From NCBI RefSeq assembly GCF_030816075.1, contig NZ_JAUSXO010000001.1:2356001-2420000 (forward strand): DNA of 64,000 nt, written 5' to 3'. Shown piece after piece: positions 51,973 through 60,467 of this stretch; position 1 is the first letter of the stretch, and the number at the start of each line of letters is the position of its first letter. Below the pieces are notes generated by a model, which was not told the DNA's origin, made no database searches, and was given only the letters and a program-made list of their open reading frames with translations. The DNA is from Arthrobacter agilis (GTDB lineage: Bacteria; Actinomycetota; Actinomycetes; Actinomycetales; Micrococcaceae). The position numbers and the translations under genes were made by a program.

Positions 51973-52089
51973 CAGTTCTCCTTGGTGTCTTCTGCCGTGG
52001 CCGCCCGCGGGCGGCCTCGGTGGTACTCGTGAAGCTGCGGGGTCCTGGTGCCCCGTCCCTGTGTTCCATACATAGCGCATTCATCTGTC

Positions 52090-52107
52090 GGCGCGGTTAA
52101 CTGCGCC
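52090..52107. promoter_or_regulatory. Palindrome between nnr and treX
   Basis: GGCGCGGTTAACTGCGCC is an 18-bp palindrome with one mismatched base pair, centred on GTTAAC. It lies nine bases beyond the nnr stop and in the treX upstream region, so it may be a terminator or an operator. Confidence 0.4.
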
Positions 52108-52116
52108 GCCCACTCC

Positions 52117-53676
52117 TCACATCACGGCGGCTAGGCGACGCTCCTCGTAGAGGTGCGCCATCACGGCGCCGATGTCGGTGGGCAGGTCGGAAACGACGAT
52201 CGGCCCGCGGAGCGCGGCCCGCCGGCCGGCGCGTCCGTGGATGGCGGCGCCCGCGGCGGCGACGGCTGCCCACAGGTCCTCGTCGGCGACCCCCACGCGG
52301 GCCGCCGCGCCGTCGTCCTCGGCCAGCGTCGCCGCGAGCGCCCCGAGGATGCCCGAGAGCGTGTCGCCGGAGCCGGCGGTGGACAGCCAGGGGCTCGCAT
52401 CGGTCTGCGCGAAGAGCGTGCCCGACGGCGCCGCGACGACGGTCGTGAAGCCCTTGAGCAGCACCGTGGCACCGGTCGTCTCGGCGGCCCGGAGCGCGAA
52501 GAGCGCCGGCTCGGCCTCGATGGCGGACCGGTCTGCGTCGACACCGCGCGCGGCGAGGAGCCCGCTCAGTTCCCCGGCGTGCGGCGTCAGGATCACCTGG
52601 GGTCCCACGCGCTCGGGTACCTCGGGGAGCGCGCCGGCATCCACGACGACGGGGAGTCCGGAGGCGATGGCGTCCGCAGCGCGCCGGCGCTGGTCGTGGT
52701 CGTCGACCGCGCCCGGGCCCACGAGCCATGCCTGCGACCGCGCCTCGTCGACGGAGCCGGTGGACGCGACGGCCTCGGGATTGCGCTGGTGGACGAGGGA
52801 CGCGACCTCGCCGGGACCCAGGTAGCGCACCATACCGAGCCCCGTCGCCAGCGCCGCCCCGACGGCCAGCGCGGCCGCACCGGGGTAGCGGGCGGAGCCT
52901 GCGGCGATGCCCAGCACACCCCGCGAGTACTTGTGGTCGTGCGGCGTGGGGGCGCGCAGCAGGGCGGCCACATCGGCGTCGAGCAGGGTGCGGACGGCGG
53001 GGGTGAAGGCCGCGAGGTCGAGGCCGATGTCGACGACGTCCACCTCTCCGGCGGCCAGGGCACCCGCTCCGAGGAGGAGCCCGGGCTTCGCGGCCCCGAA
53101 GGCGACCGTGACGTCGGCGTCGAGCAGCGGGCCGTCCACGCGCCCCGTGTCGACACCGATCCCGCTCGGGAGGTCGCACGCGACCACGAGGGCCGATCGC
53201 GTACCGCGCGGCCCCGCGAGGTCGTTGAAGGCTTCGACGAAGGCGGACGCGTGCCCGCGGAGTCCCCCGCTGCCGCCCGTTCCGAGGATGCCGTCGATGA
53301 CGACATCGGCGCCGGCGGCGTGCAGCGCCAGTGCACCGGGGTCGGCGCCGTCGAGCCGGACACTCGTGCCGCCGGCACGGAGGAACGCCCCGAGCGATGC
53401 GGCGTGGACGCGCTCGGAGGTGAGGACGGCCAGGACCGCGACCCCACGGCGCAGCAGCCGCTCCCCCGCGTACAGGGCGTCGGCACCGTTGTTGCCGCTG
53501 CCGGCCAGCACGACGGCCGTGGCACCGTAGACGCCGCGCCCACCGTCCCGCAGCATCCCGAGTACCACGGTGAACAGCCCGTGGGCAGCCTTCTGCATCA
53601 GGGCATCCCCGAGCCCGGCATCGATGAGGGGGCCCTCCGCAGCGCGGACGTCACCCCCGGAAAAGGCAGACAGCAT
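52117..53676 (-). CDS. nnr: Bifunctional NAD(P)H-hydrate epimerase/dehydratase
   Basis: Repairs hydrated NADH and NADPH. The 519 residues join an N-terminal epimerase (about 1-220: VVLAGSGNNGADALYAGERL, ACDLPSGIGVDTG) to a C-terminal ADP-dependent dehydratase (about 225-519: HKYSRGVLGIAAGS, VILTPHAGELSGLL and ASPWLSTAGSGDTLSGILGA). TAGGCT seven bases before the ATG suggests a leaderless transcript, although acpS ends only 44 bases upstream. Confidence 0.94.
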   Translation of the reverse strand: MLSAFSGGDVRAAEGPLIDAGLGDALMQKAAHGLFTVVLGMLRDGGRGVYGATAVVLAGSGNNGADALYAGERLLRRGVAVLAVLTSERVHAASLGAFLRAGGTSVRLDGADPGALALHAAGADVVIDGILGTGGSGGLRGHASAFVEAFNDLAGPRGTRSALVVACDLPSGIGVDTGRVDGPLLDADVTVAFGAAKPGLLLGAGALAAGEVDVVDIGLDLAAFTPAVRTLLDADVAALLRAPTPHDHKYSRGVLGIAAGSARYPGAAALAVGAALATGLGMVRYLGPGEVASLVHQRNPEAVASTGSVDEARSQAWLVGPGAVDDHDQRRRAADAIASGLPVVVDAGALPEVPERVGPQVILTPHAGELSGLLAARGVDADRSAIEAEPALFALRAAETTGATVLLKGFTTVVAAPSGTLFAQTDASPWLSTAGSGDTLSGILGALAATLAEDDGAAARVGVADEDLWAAVAAAGAAIHGRAGRRAALRGPIVVSDLPTDIGAVMAHLYEERRLAAVM

Positions 53677-53683
53677 ATGGTCG

Positions 53684-53689
53684 AGCCTA
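53684..53689 (-). promoter_or_regulatory. -10 box (TAGGCT) of a leaderless promoter for nnr
   Basis: On the minus strand TAGGCT is seven bases before the ATG at 53676. Confidence 0.45.
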
Positions 53690-53720
53690 GCGGTAAGCCG
53701 GCCGATAATCAGCACGGTTA

Positions 53721-54092
53721 CTATTTTGACCCTGTCCGCGCCCGGCCTTCCGCGACGACCATGGCCGTGGCAAGGCCGCCGTCGTGACTGATGGACAGGT
53801 GCCACGTCTCGACGCCGCGGGCCCGCGCGGCGTCCGCGACAGTGCCGTCGACGACGACGGACGGTGCGCCGGTGTCGTCGACCTCGATGGTGCAGTGCTG
53901 CCAGTTCATGCCCACGGGCGCGCCGATGGCCTTGGCGATGGCCTCCTTGGCGGCGAAGCGGGCAGCCAGCGACCGCGTGTTGAGCCCTCGCTCCGAGGGC
54001 ACGAACAATCGCTCCCGGAGGGCCGGGGTCCGCTCGAGCTGCTGCCGGAAACGCTCGATGTCCACGACGTCGACGCCGATCCCGACGATCAT
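53721..54092 (-). CDS. acpS: Holo-[acyl-carrier-protein] synthase
   Basis: Transfers 4'-phosphopantetheine to acyl carrier protein. The 123 residues begin [15 protein letters not shown] with the magnesium-binding Asp, then [15 protein letters not shown] with Glu and Lys, and end in [17 protein letters not shown]. The ATG at 54092 was chosen over an in-frame ATG five codons earlier because the conserved family begins here. It follows glmS by 54 bases and is probably co-transcribed. Confidence 0.95.
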   Translation of the reverse strand: MIVGIGVDVVDIERFRQQLERTPALRERLFVPSERGLNTRSLAARFAAKEAIAKAIGAPVGMNWQHCTIEVDDTGAPSVVVDGTVADAARARGVETWHLSISHDGGLATAMVVAEGRARTGSK

Positions 54093-54146
54093 GCCGGGGC
54101 CCCGCACGGTGCCGCAGCACTGCTGTGCGGCGGCACCCGGCGGGGA

Positions 54147-56087
54147 CTACTCAACCGTGACCGACTTCGCCAGGTTGCGCGGCTGGTCCACGTCGTAGCC
54201 CTTGGCGCTGGCGAGGGCGAGCGCGAAGAGCTGCAGCGGCACGGTGGTCAGCAGCGGGGCGAGGAGTGTCGGCGACGCGGGAACGTAGAAGACGTGCTCC
54301 GAGTAGGCCTCGACGGACGTGTCGCCCTCCTCGGCGATGACGATCGTGACCGCGCCGCGAGCCCGGATCTCCTGGACGTTGGAGACGACCTTCGCGTGCA
54401 GCGAGTCGCGGGTGCTCGGCGACGGCATGACCACCACGACGGGCTGGCCCTCCTCGATCAGGGCGATCGGGCCGTGCTTCAGCTCACCGGCGGCGAAGCC
54501 CTCGGCGTGGATGTAGGCCAGCTCCTTCAGCTTGAGGGCGCCCTCCATCGCGACGGGGAAGCCGACGTGCCGGCCGAGGAAGAGCACCGACTTCGCGTTG
54601 GCCATGTCCGCGCCGAGCTGCTTGACCTTGTCGGCGTCGTCGAGGATCGACTGGATCTTCGCCGGGATCGTGGCCAGGTCGTTCAGCACGTCCGCGATCT
54701 CGTCGCGGTACTTGTTGCCGCGCAGCTGCGCGAGATAGAGGCCCAGCAGGTACGCGGCGGTGATCTGCGCCAGGAACGCCTTCGTGGAGGCCACGGCGAT
54801 CTCCGGACCGGCATGCGTGTAGAGCACGGCGTCCGATTCGCGCGGGATGGTGGATCCGTTGGTGTTGCAGATCGCGACGACCTTGGCGCCCTGCTCACGG
54901 GCGTACCGCACGGCCATGAGCGTGTCCATCGTCTCGCCCGACTGCGAGACGGCGACGACGAGCGTCTTCTCGTTCACGATCGGATCCCGGTAGCGGAACT
55001 CGTGCGACAGTTCCACCTCGGTGGGGATGCGGCACCAGTGCTCGATGGCGTACTTTGCCACCTGCCCGGCGTAGGCGGAGGTACCGCAGGCGAGCACCAC
55101 GATCTTGTCGACCGAGCGCAGGATCGCCTCGTCGATGCGCAGTTCGTCGAGCACAAGGTTGCCCGAGACGTCGGAGCGCCCGAGGAGGGTCTGGCCGACG
55201 GCGTCCGGCTGGTCGTGGATCTCCTTCTCCATGAAGGAGTCGAAACCGCCCTTCTCCGCCGCGGCGGCGTCCCAGCTGACGTGGAACTCGGTGCCCTCGG
55301 CGGGAGCGCCGAAGAAGTCGGTGATGGTCACCTCGTCGGGCGTGATGCTGACGATCTGGTCCTGACCGAGTTCGACGGCGCGGCGGGTGAAATCGATGAA
55401 ACCCGAGACGTCGGAGCCGAGGAAGTTCTCGCCGTCGCCCAGACCGACGACGAGCGGGGAGTTGCGGCGGCCCGCGACGACGGTGCCGGGCTGGTCCTGG
55501 TGGATGGCGAGCAGGGTGAAGGCACCCTCGAGACGCTGGCAGGCCTGCTGCAGCGCGAGCGTGAGCAGGTCGCCCTCGGCGCCGCTCTCCACCAGGCCGC
55601 GGTACAGGTAGCCGACGAGCCCGGCGGCCACCTCGGTGTCGGTGTCGGAGATGAAGGTCAGGCCCTCACCCGTCAGTTCGGCCTTCAGCTCGGCGTAGTT
55701 CTCGATGATGCCGTTGTGGATCAGGGCGAGCCTGCCGTCGTCGGCCAGGTGCGGGTGGGCGTTCTGGTCGGTGGGCCCGCCGTGCGTGGCCCAGCGGGTG
55801 TGGCCGATCCCCGTCAGCGAGCGCGGCAGCGGGTCTGCCGCCAGTTCGCCGACGAGGTTGGTCAGCTTCCCGGCCTTCTTCCGCGACTCGATGCCCGCCG
55901 GCGTGATGACGGCGACACCCGCGGAGTCGTACCCGCGGTACTCGAGCCGGCGAAGGCCCTCCATCACGACGTCGAGCGCGCCGTGGCGCGCCTCCGCTGC
56001 TTCCCGTTCGAACGCCGGGGCGACCGAGTCAAGCGCCGACGTTCCCTGGCCGTGGTCCCGGCCTACATAGCCCACAATTCCGCACAT
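54147..56087 (-). CDS. glmS: Glutamine-fructose-6-phosphate aminotransferase
   Basis: Makes glucosamine-6-phosphate for cell-wall precursors. The 646 residues open MCGIVGYVG, with Cys2 as the glutaminase nucleophile after Met removal. An insert after residue 12 (HGQGTSALDSVAPAFE and on) lengthens the first loop relative to E. coli GlmS. Two SIS domains follow (VVLACGTSAYAG, SQSGETMDTL, FLGRHVGFPVAMEGALKLKE) and the C-terminus is NLAKSVTVE. A TACGCT box seven bases before the ATG indicates a leaderless start. No glmS ribozyme was seen upstream. Confidence 0.96.
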   Translation of the reverse strand: MCGIVGYVGRDHGQGTSALDSVAPAFEREAAEARHGALDVVMEGLRRLEYRGYDSAGVAVITPAGIESRKKAGKLTNLVGELAADPLPRSLTGIGHTRWATHGGPTDQNAHPHLADDGRLALIHNGIIENYAELKAELTGEGLTFISDTDTEVAAGLVGYLYRGLVESGAEGDLLTLALQQACQRLEGAFTLLAIHQDQPGTVVAGRRNSPLVVGLGDGENFLGSDVSGFIDFTRRAVELGQDQIVSITPDEVTITDFFGAPAEGTEFHVSWDAAAAEKGGFDSFMEKEIHDQPDAVGQTLLGRSDVSGNLVLDELRIDEAILRSVDKIVVLACGTSAYAGQVAKYAIEHWCRIPTEVELSHEFRYRDPIVNEKTLVVAVSQSGETMDTLMAVRYAREQGAKVVAICNTNGSTIPRESDAVLYTHAGPEIAVASTKAFLAQITAAYLLGLYLAQLRGNKYRDEIADVLNDLATIPAKIQSILDDADKVKQLGADMANAKSVLFLGRHVGFPVAMEGALKLKELAYIHAEGFAAGELKHGPIALIEEGQPVVVVMPSPSTRDSLHAKVVSNVQEIRARGAVTIVIAEEGDTSVEAYSEHVFYVPASPTLLAPLLTTVPLQLFALALASAKGYDVDQPRNLAKSVTVE

Positions 56088-56094
56088 GTCACCT

Positions 56095-56100
56095 AGCGTA
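56095..56100 (-). promoter_or_regulatory. -10 box (TACGCT) of a leaderless promoter for glmS
   Basis: On the minus strand TACGCT lies seven bases before the ATG at 56087. It is back to back with the coaA promoter. Confidence 0.5.
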
Positions 56101-56113
56101 CCGGTGGCTGCGT

Positions 56114-56142
56114 TTGTTAATGCGTAAGGCACCGGGCAGAAT
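56114..56142 (+). promoter_or_regulatory. Leaderless promoter of coaA
   Basis: TTGTTA (56114-56119), 17 bases, CAGAAT (56137-56142), then six bases to the GTG at 56149. No ribosome-binding sequence is present. Confidence 0.6.
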
Positions 56143-56148
56143 CATGAG

Positions 56149-57126
56149 GTGAGTGACACACGCACGGGCACGCAGCAGGCCACCAGTGCCGAATCCTTCA
56201 CCCCTTTCGTCGAACTGGACCGCCAGATGTGGTCCCGCCTGTCGCACGAGATCGAGAGCCCGCTGAATTTCGAGGACGTGCAGCGCCTCCGCGGACTCGG
56301 CGACGCACTGAACCTCGACGAGGTGCGCGAGGTGTACCTGCCGCTGTCCCGGCTGCTGAACCTGTACACGGCCGCAGCGGGACAGCTCCATGCGGCCACC
56401 AACACGTTCCTCGGCGAGACGACCACCCGGACGCCGTTCGTGATCGGCGTCGCCGGCTCCGTGGCGGTCGGCAAGTCGACGACGGCCAGGGTGCTGCGTG
56501 AGCTGCTGCGGCGCTGGCCCGGCACCCCGGACGTGGAACTCATCACGACGGACGGTTTCCTGTACCCGAACGCGGAACTCCACCGCCGCGGGCTCATGCA
56601 GCGCAAGGGGTTCCCCGAGTCCTACGACCGCCGCCGGCTGCTGCGCTTCGTCAGCGCGGTCAAGAGCGGGGCGGCCGAGGTCCGGGCGCCGTCCTACTCC
56701 CACCTCACGTACGACATCGTGCCGGACCGGGAGATCGTGGTGCGGCGACCGGATGTGCTGATCGTCGAGGGACTCAACGTGCTGGCACCCGCGCGGCCGC
56801 GGACCGACGGCATCACCGGACTGGCCGTAAGCGACTTCTTCGACTTCTCGATCTTCGTGGACGCGAAGACCGCCCATATCGAGCAGTGGTACATCGACCG
56901 GTTCCAGTCCCTGCGGTCCAGTGCGTTCGCCGATCCCGAGTCGTACTTCCACCGCTATGCGCGTCTCAGCGACGAGGAGGCGCGTCGGACCGCCAAGGGC
57001 ATCTGGGAGCGCATCAACGAGCCGAACCTCGTGACCAACGTGCTGCCCACGCGTGGACGGGCGCAGCTGGTCCTGACCAAGGACGCCGACCACTCCGTGC
57101 GTCGCATGCTCCTGCGGAAGACCTGA
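56149..57126 (+). CDS. coaA: Type I pantothenate kinase
   Basis: First step of coenzyme A synthesis. The 325 residues contain the P-loop [17 protein letters not shown] near residue 105, [30 protein letters not shown] and [11 protein letters not shown]. The GTG start matches the family N-terminus and a leaderless promoter. Divergent from glmS and followed after two bases by the VanY-type gene. Confidence 0.95.
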   Translation: MSDTRTGTQQATSAESFTPFVELDRQMWSRLSHEIESPLNFEDVQRLRGLGDALNLDEVREVYLPLSRLLNLYTAAAGQLHAATNTFLGETTTRTPFVIGVAGSVAVGKSTTARVLRELLRRWPGTPDVELITTDGFLYPNAELHRRGLMQRKGFPESYDRRRLLRFVSAVKSGAAEVRAPSYSHLTYDIVPDREIVVRRPDVLIVEGLNVLAPARPRTDGITGLAVSDFFDFSIFVDAKTAHIEQWYIDRFQSLRSSAFADPESYFHRYARLSDEEARRTAKGIWERINEPNLVTNVLPTRGRAQLVLTKDADHSVRRMLLRKT

Positions 57127-57128
57127 GG

Positions 57129-58004
57129 ATGCGCCGCCGGGGGCTCGCGGCGATGCTGCTCATCGCGCTGGCGCTTCCTGCCTGCTCGGGCCCCGACCCG
57201 GCAGCGACCGTCTCCTCGCCGGACGCCACAGAGCCCTCCGGCCCTGCCGCCACGGGTGGCGCGCCGACGTCCGGTCCGCCCACCGGAGAGCCGACTCCCA
57301 CCGGGGACGCCTCGCCAGGGGCGCTTCCGGCCCCGGTCCAGCGGGATCCCTCGCCGACGGCCACGGCGTCGCCGACCACGACCCCGCCGGCGACGGCTGT
57401 CCCGGCAGCGGTCGGGCACACGGATCCTGGCGCCGTCGACGTCGTCGTGAACAAGCGCCGTCCCCTCGTGCCGCTCGACTTCGCTCCCGCCGACCTGCGG
57501 CAGCCCGGTGTTGCGACGGCCACCGAGAACGCGCTCCTGCGTCCCGATGTCGCAGCGGCCGTGGAGCAGATGTTCACTGCGGCGGGGGACGATGGCGTGG
57601 GGCTGGTCCTCGTCAGCGGCTACCGCTCCTTCGCCACCCAGGAATCGACGTACGCCTCCTGGGTGGCGCAGTACGGTGACGCCGCGGGTGCGGACACCGT
57701 CTCGGCGCGGCCCGGGTACTCCGAGCACCAGACGGGGCTCGCGTTCGACATCGGGCAGGCGGACGGCGCCTGCACGCTCGTCCTCTGCTTCCGGGACACC
57801 CCCGCCGGTCAATGGGCGGCAGCCCATGCGGCGGACTTCGGGTTCATCCTCCGCTACCCGCTCGGGTTCCACGAGATCACGGGTTTCTCCGCGGAGTCGT
57901 GGCATTTCCGGTACGTGGGCAGGGATGTCTCGCTGGCGATGAAGGCGGCGGGTACGCAGACGCTCGAGGAGCACTTCGGCCTCCCCGCAGCGCCCTCCTA
58001 CTGA
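57129..58004 (+). CDS. VanY-type D-alanyl-D-alanine carboxypeptidase lipoprotein
   Basis: Cell-surface peptidase that trims peptidoglycan stem peptides, 291 residues. A lipoprotein signal ends in LPAC (Cys near residue 19), followed by a Pro/Thr/Ser-rich linker of about 80 residues. The VanY domain follows, with SGYRSFATQESTYASW, the metal-binding His and Asp in GYSEHQTGLAFDIG and the late His in ESWHFRYVG. The ATG sits two bases after the coaA stop (TGAGGATG), so the two are coupled. Its 3' end overlaps the convergent dehydrogenase by seven bases. Confidence 0.9.
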   Translation: MRRRGLAAMLLIALALPACSGPDPAATVSSPDATEPSGPAATGGAPTSGPPTGEPTPTGDASPGALPAPVQRDPSPTATASPTTTPPATAVPAAVGHTDPGAVDVVVNKRRPLVPLDFAPADLRQPGVATATENALLRPDVAAAVEQMFTAAGDDGVGLVLVSGYRSFATQESTYASWVAQYGDAAGADTVSARPGYSEHQTGLAFDIGQADGACTLVLCFRDTPAGQWAAAHAADFGFILRYPLGFHEITGFSAESWHFRYVGRDVSLAMKAAGTQTLEEHFGLPAAPSY

Positions 58005-58732
58005 CCCGCGGGCAGCGCGACCCCGGTCTCCGCGGCCAGTACGCGGAGCAGGTCGTCCTGGAACGCGGTGTCGTGCACGGCCTCGTGCGGCGCACGCCGT
58101 GCACGGTGGAACCAGTACCCGCCGCTCGTGAGGGCGTCGGGGTCATCGCTCGTCGCCAGCCACACCTGGGTCCGGTGGCCGAGGTCGAGATCGTCCGGCG
58201 CGTCGGGGCCGCCCATGCGGGTGGGCACCCACCCCGGATCGACGGCGTGTGCCAGGAGGTCCGGGCGCACGCGTGCGAGCGCCGCGACGAAGGCCGTGAG
58301 GAAGAGCTTGCTGTCGCCGTAGGAGCCGGCCACGGTACCGGTCCAGTCCACGCCCTGGAGCCTGGCATGCCCGCTGTAGTGGGAGCCGCTGCTGAGGTAG
58401 ACGTGGCGTCGCGGGCCGTCGAGCAGGGCGGTGAGGAGATACGGTGCGATGACGTTGACGGGCATCACGGCACGGCCGCTCCAGACCCCGGCGTTGTGGA
58501 TCACGGCTTCCGGTGGCTCCGCCGCGTTCAGCTCCGCCGCGATCCGCGCCACCGCGTCCCGGTCCTCGAGGTCTCCCACCACCAGAGCGGCTCCCTGCGC
58601 CGTCAGGGCGGCGAGACCGGCGGCGCGGTCCTCGTTGCGGGCGTGTACGACGACGGCGTGCCCCTGCGCCATCAGGGTCTCGGCAGCGGCGAGGCCCAGC
58701 CCGTCCGTGGATCCGGTGACGAGGATCTTCAT
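57998..58732 (-). CDS. Short-chain dehydrogenase/reductase
   Basis: A 244-residue Rossmann-fold oxidoreductase. The N-terminal cofactor loop is ILVTGSTDGLGLAAAETL; ARNEDR after strand two favours NADP. NAG in VIHNAGVWSG and the catalytic residues in YLSSGSHYSG, then GSYGDSKLF (Tyr-x3-Lys), are in place. Substrate unknown. GGGAAAGG precedes the ATG. Confidence 0.87.
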   Translation of the reverse strand: MKILVTGSTDGLGLAAAETLMAQGHAVVVHARNEDRAAGLAALTAQGAALVVGDLEDRDAVARIAAELNAAEPPEAVIHNAGVWSGRAVMPVNVIAPYLLTALLDGPRRHVYLSSGSHYSGHARLQGVDWTGTVAGSYGDSKLFLTAFVAALARVRPDLLAHAVDPGWVPTRMGGPDAPDDLDLGHRTQVWLATSDDPDALTSGGYWFHRARRAPHEAVHDTAFQDDLLRVLAAETGVALPAGQ

Positions 58733-59057
58733 GCGACGGCCTTTCCCGAAGACGGTGATGATTCGACCGACCCAGAATCCCCCGTTCCGGGGTCGCCCCG
58801 CAATGCCCGCGGGTCGAGCGTGCGCTGGTCGATGTGCCGGGTGCTTTGCCAGGTGCCCTGACGGGTGCCCTGGCGGCGTGGCGCGTCAGGTGCCCTCCGC
58901 CACCGTCGTCGAGGGATCCCGCTCGGCGGAAGTTCTCACATCCTCGCCGGGGCGTGGATAGGTGAACGTCACGGAGCGTTTACGCGGCACGCCGTGACCG
59001 GAAACGCGCGCTCACTAGCGTCGGGGGAAAGCAGGCACACCAGCCCCTGGAGGACCC
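58733..59057. other. Gap of 325 bases upstream of narK
   Basis: No gene is supportable. GGTGCCCT occurs three times (58852, 58864, 58889), and CCTGACG (58857-58863) pairs with CGTCAGG (58884-58890). Nearer narK, an inverted repeat around GCGTTT and AAACGC flanks the putative promoter and could bind a nitrogen regulator; the sequence does not match a known box well enough to name one. Confidence 0.4.
58994..59021 (+). promoter_or_regulatory. Probable promoter of the nitrate-assimilation operon
   Basis: GTGACC (58994-58999), 16 bases, and TAGCGT (59016-59021), giving a leader of about 30 bases with GGAGGA before the GTG start. Confidence 0.4.
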
Positions 59058-60464
59058 GTGAGCATCGACGACGCACCAACGCCCACCCTGACCGCGGCTC
59101 CGCCGGCGAGCGCGGCACAGCTGCGCCACCGGCCCGGCCGCTGGATCGACAACTGGGACGCCGAGGACACCGCCCAGTGGAACGGTGTCGGCAAGTCCAT
59201 CGCCAGGCGCAACCTGCGCTGGTCCATCGCCTGCGAGTTCCTCGGCTTCGTGGTCTGGCAACTCTGGTCCATCGTGGTCGTCTACCTCCCCGCTGCGGGC
59301 TTCACGTTCACGACCTCGCAGATCTTCTGGCTGATCTCCATGCCGTCCCTCGTCGGTGCGACGCTCCGCATCCCCTACACCTTCATGGTCCCGAGGTTCG
59401 GTGGGAGGAACTGGACGATCATCTCGGCCCTCCTCCTGCTGATCCCGAGCAGCGGACTGGCGCTCTGCGTCTCGAACCCGGAGACCCCGTTCGGCGTGAT
59501 GCTCGCCGTCGCGGCTCTCGCAGGCTTCGGTGGCGGCAACTTCGCCAGCTCCATGGCGAACATCACCTTCTTCTACCCGGCACGCGAGAAGGGCTGGGCG
59601 CTCGGCCTGAATGCCGCGGGCGGCAACCTCGGTGCCGCCGTCGCACAGCTCGTGGTGCCCATCGCCGTCGTGCTCGGTGCCGCCGCGACCCTGAACCTGC
59701 CGCTCGCCGGCTGGCTCTGGGTACCCCTGATCCTGATCGCCGCCTTCGGCGCCTGGAAGTACATGGACAACCTGTCGAGCGCGAAGAGCGACTTTGCGGG
59801 TTCCCTGGCAGCGGTGCGCGAACCACACCTGTGGATCATGGCGCTGCTGTACATCGGCACCTTCGGCTCGTTCATCGGCTTCGCCGGCGTGTTCCCGAAG
59901 CTGATCGCCGATACCTTCCCCGCCTTCTCCCAGATCTCCATGGGCCCGGTCACGCTGGGCCTGGCCTTCCTCGGCCCCCTCGTCGGCTCCCTCTCCCGGC
60001 CCTTCGGCGGACGCCTGGCCGACCGGTTCGGTGGGGCCCTCATCACGGTGTGTGCCTTCGCCGTCCTGGCCACGATCGCCCTCACCGTCGTCTGGACCCT
60101 GCCCCTGGCCAATTTCTGGCTCTTCCTCGGACTGTTCCTCGTCCTGTTCGCCGCTGCCGGAGCCGGGAACGGCGCCACCTATCGGATGATCCCCGTGATC
60201 TTCGCCCGGCGGGGAGCCGCGGCCGGATCGGAGGAGTTGCGGGAATCGGTCAGCACGGCCCGGAAGTCGGCAGCGGCCCTGGGCCTCATCTCGGCCGTCG
60301 GCGCCTACGGCGGTTTCCTCATCCCCCAGGTCCTCAACGCCTCGAAGGGCGCGTCCGGCAGCTACGACGGCGCGTTCTACGGTTTCGTCGGCGGGTACGT
60401 CCTGATGCTCGCGGTCACCTGGTTCTGCTACCTCCGCCGCTCCTCGCCGCTCGGCACGGTCTGA
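59058..60464 (+). CDS. narK: Nitrate/nitrite transporter, NNP family
   Basis: Major-facilitator membrane protein of 468 residues with twelve hydrophobic segments. It carries the two nitrate signatures: AGFGGGNFASSMANITFFYP with GLNAAGGNLGAAVAQ, and AAAGAGNGATYRMIPVIF in the second half. The N-terminal 55 residues are cytoplasmic, with a WIDNWDAEDTAQW segment typical of actinobacterial NarK. The GTG start has GGAGGA four bases upstream. It leads an operon with the nitrate reductase three bases downstream. Confidence 0.94.
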   Translation: MSIDDAPTPTLTAAPPASAAQLRHRPGRWIDNWDAEDTAQWNGVGKSIARRNLRWSIACEFLGFVVWQLWSIVVVYLPAAGFTFTTSQIFWLISMPSLVGATLRIPYTFMVPRFGGRNWTIISALLLLIPSSGLALCVSNPETPFGVMLAVAALAGFGGGNFASSMANITFFYPAREKGWALGLNAAGGNLGAAVAQLVVPIAVVLGAAATLNLPLAGWLWVPLILIAAFGAWKYMDNLSSAKSDFAGSLAAVREPHLWIMALLYIGTFGSFIGFAGVFPKLIADTFPAFSQISMGPVTLGLAFLGPLVGSLSRPFGGRLADRFGGALITVCAFAVLATIALTVVWTLPLANFWLFLGLFLVLFAAAGAGNGATYRMIPVIFARRGAAAGSEELRESVSTARKSAAALGLISAVGAYGGFLIPQVLNASKGASGSYDGAFYGFVGGYVLMLAVTWFCYLRRSSPLGTV

Positions 60465-60467
60465 CCG

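Noticed and set aside
56088-56148. A glmS ribozyme or leader riboswitch
   Set aside because: Only 61 bases separate glmS from coaA and both appear leaderless, leaving no room for an RNA element.
58970-59030. A GlnR box upstream of narK
   Set aside because: GTCAC and TTTAC occur with a six-base gap, but the second half does not fit the published pattern and the site is not repeated. I left it as an unnamed inverted repeat.
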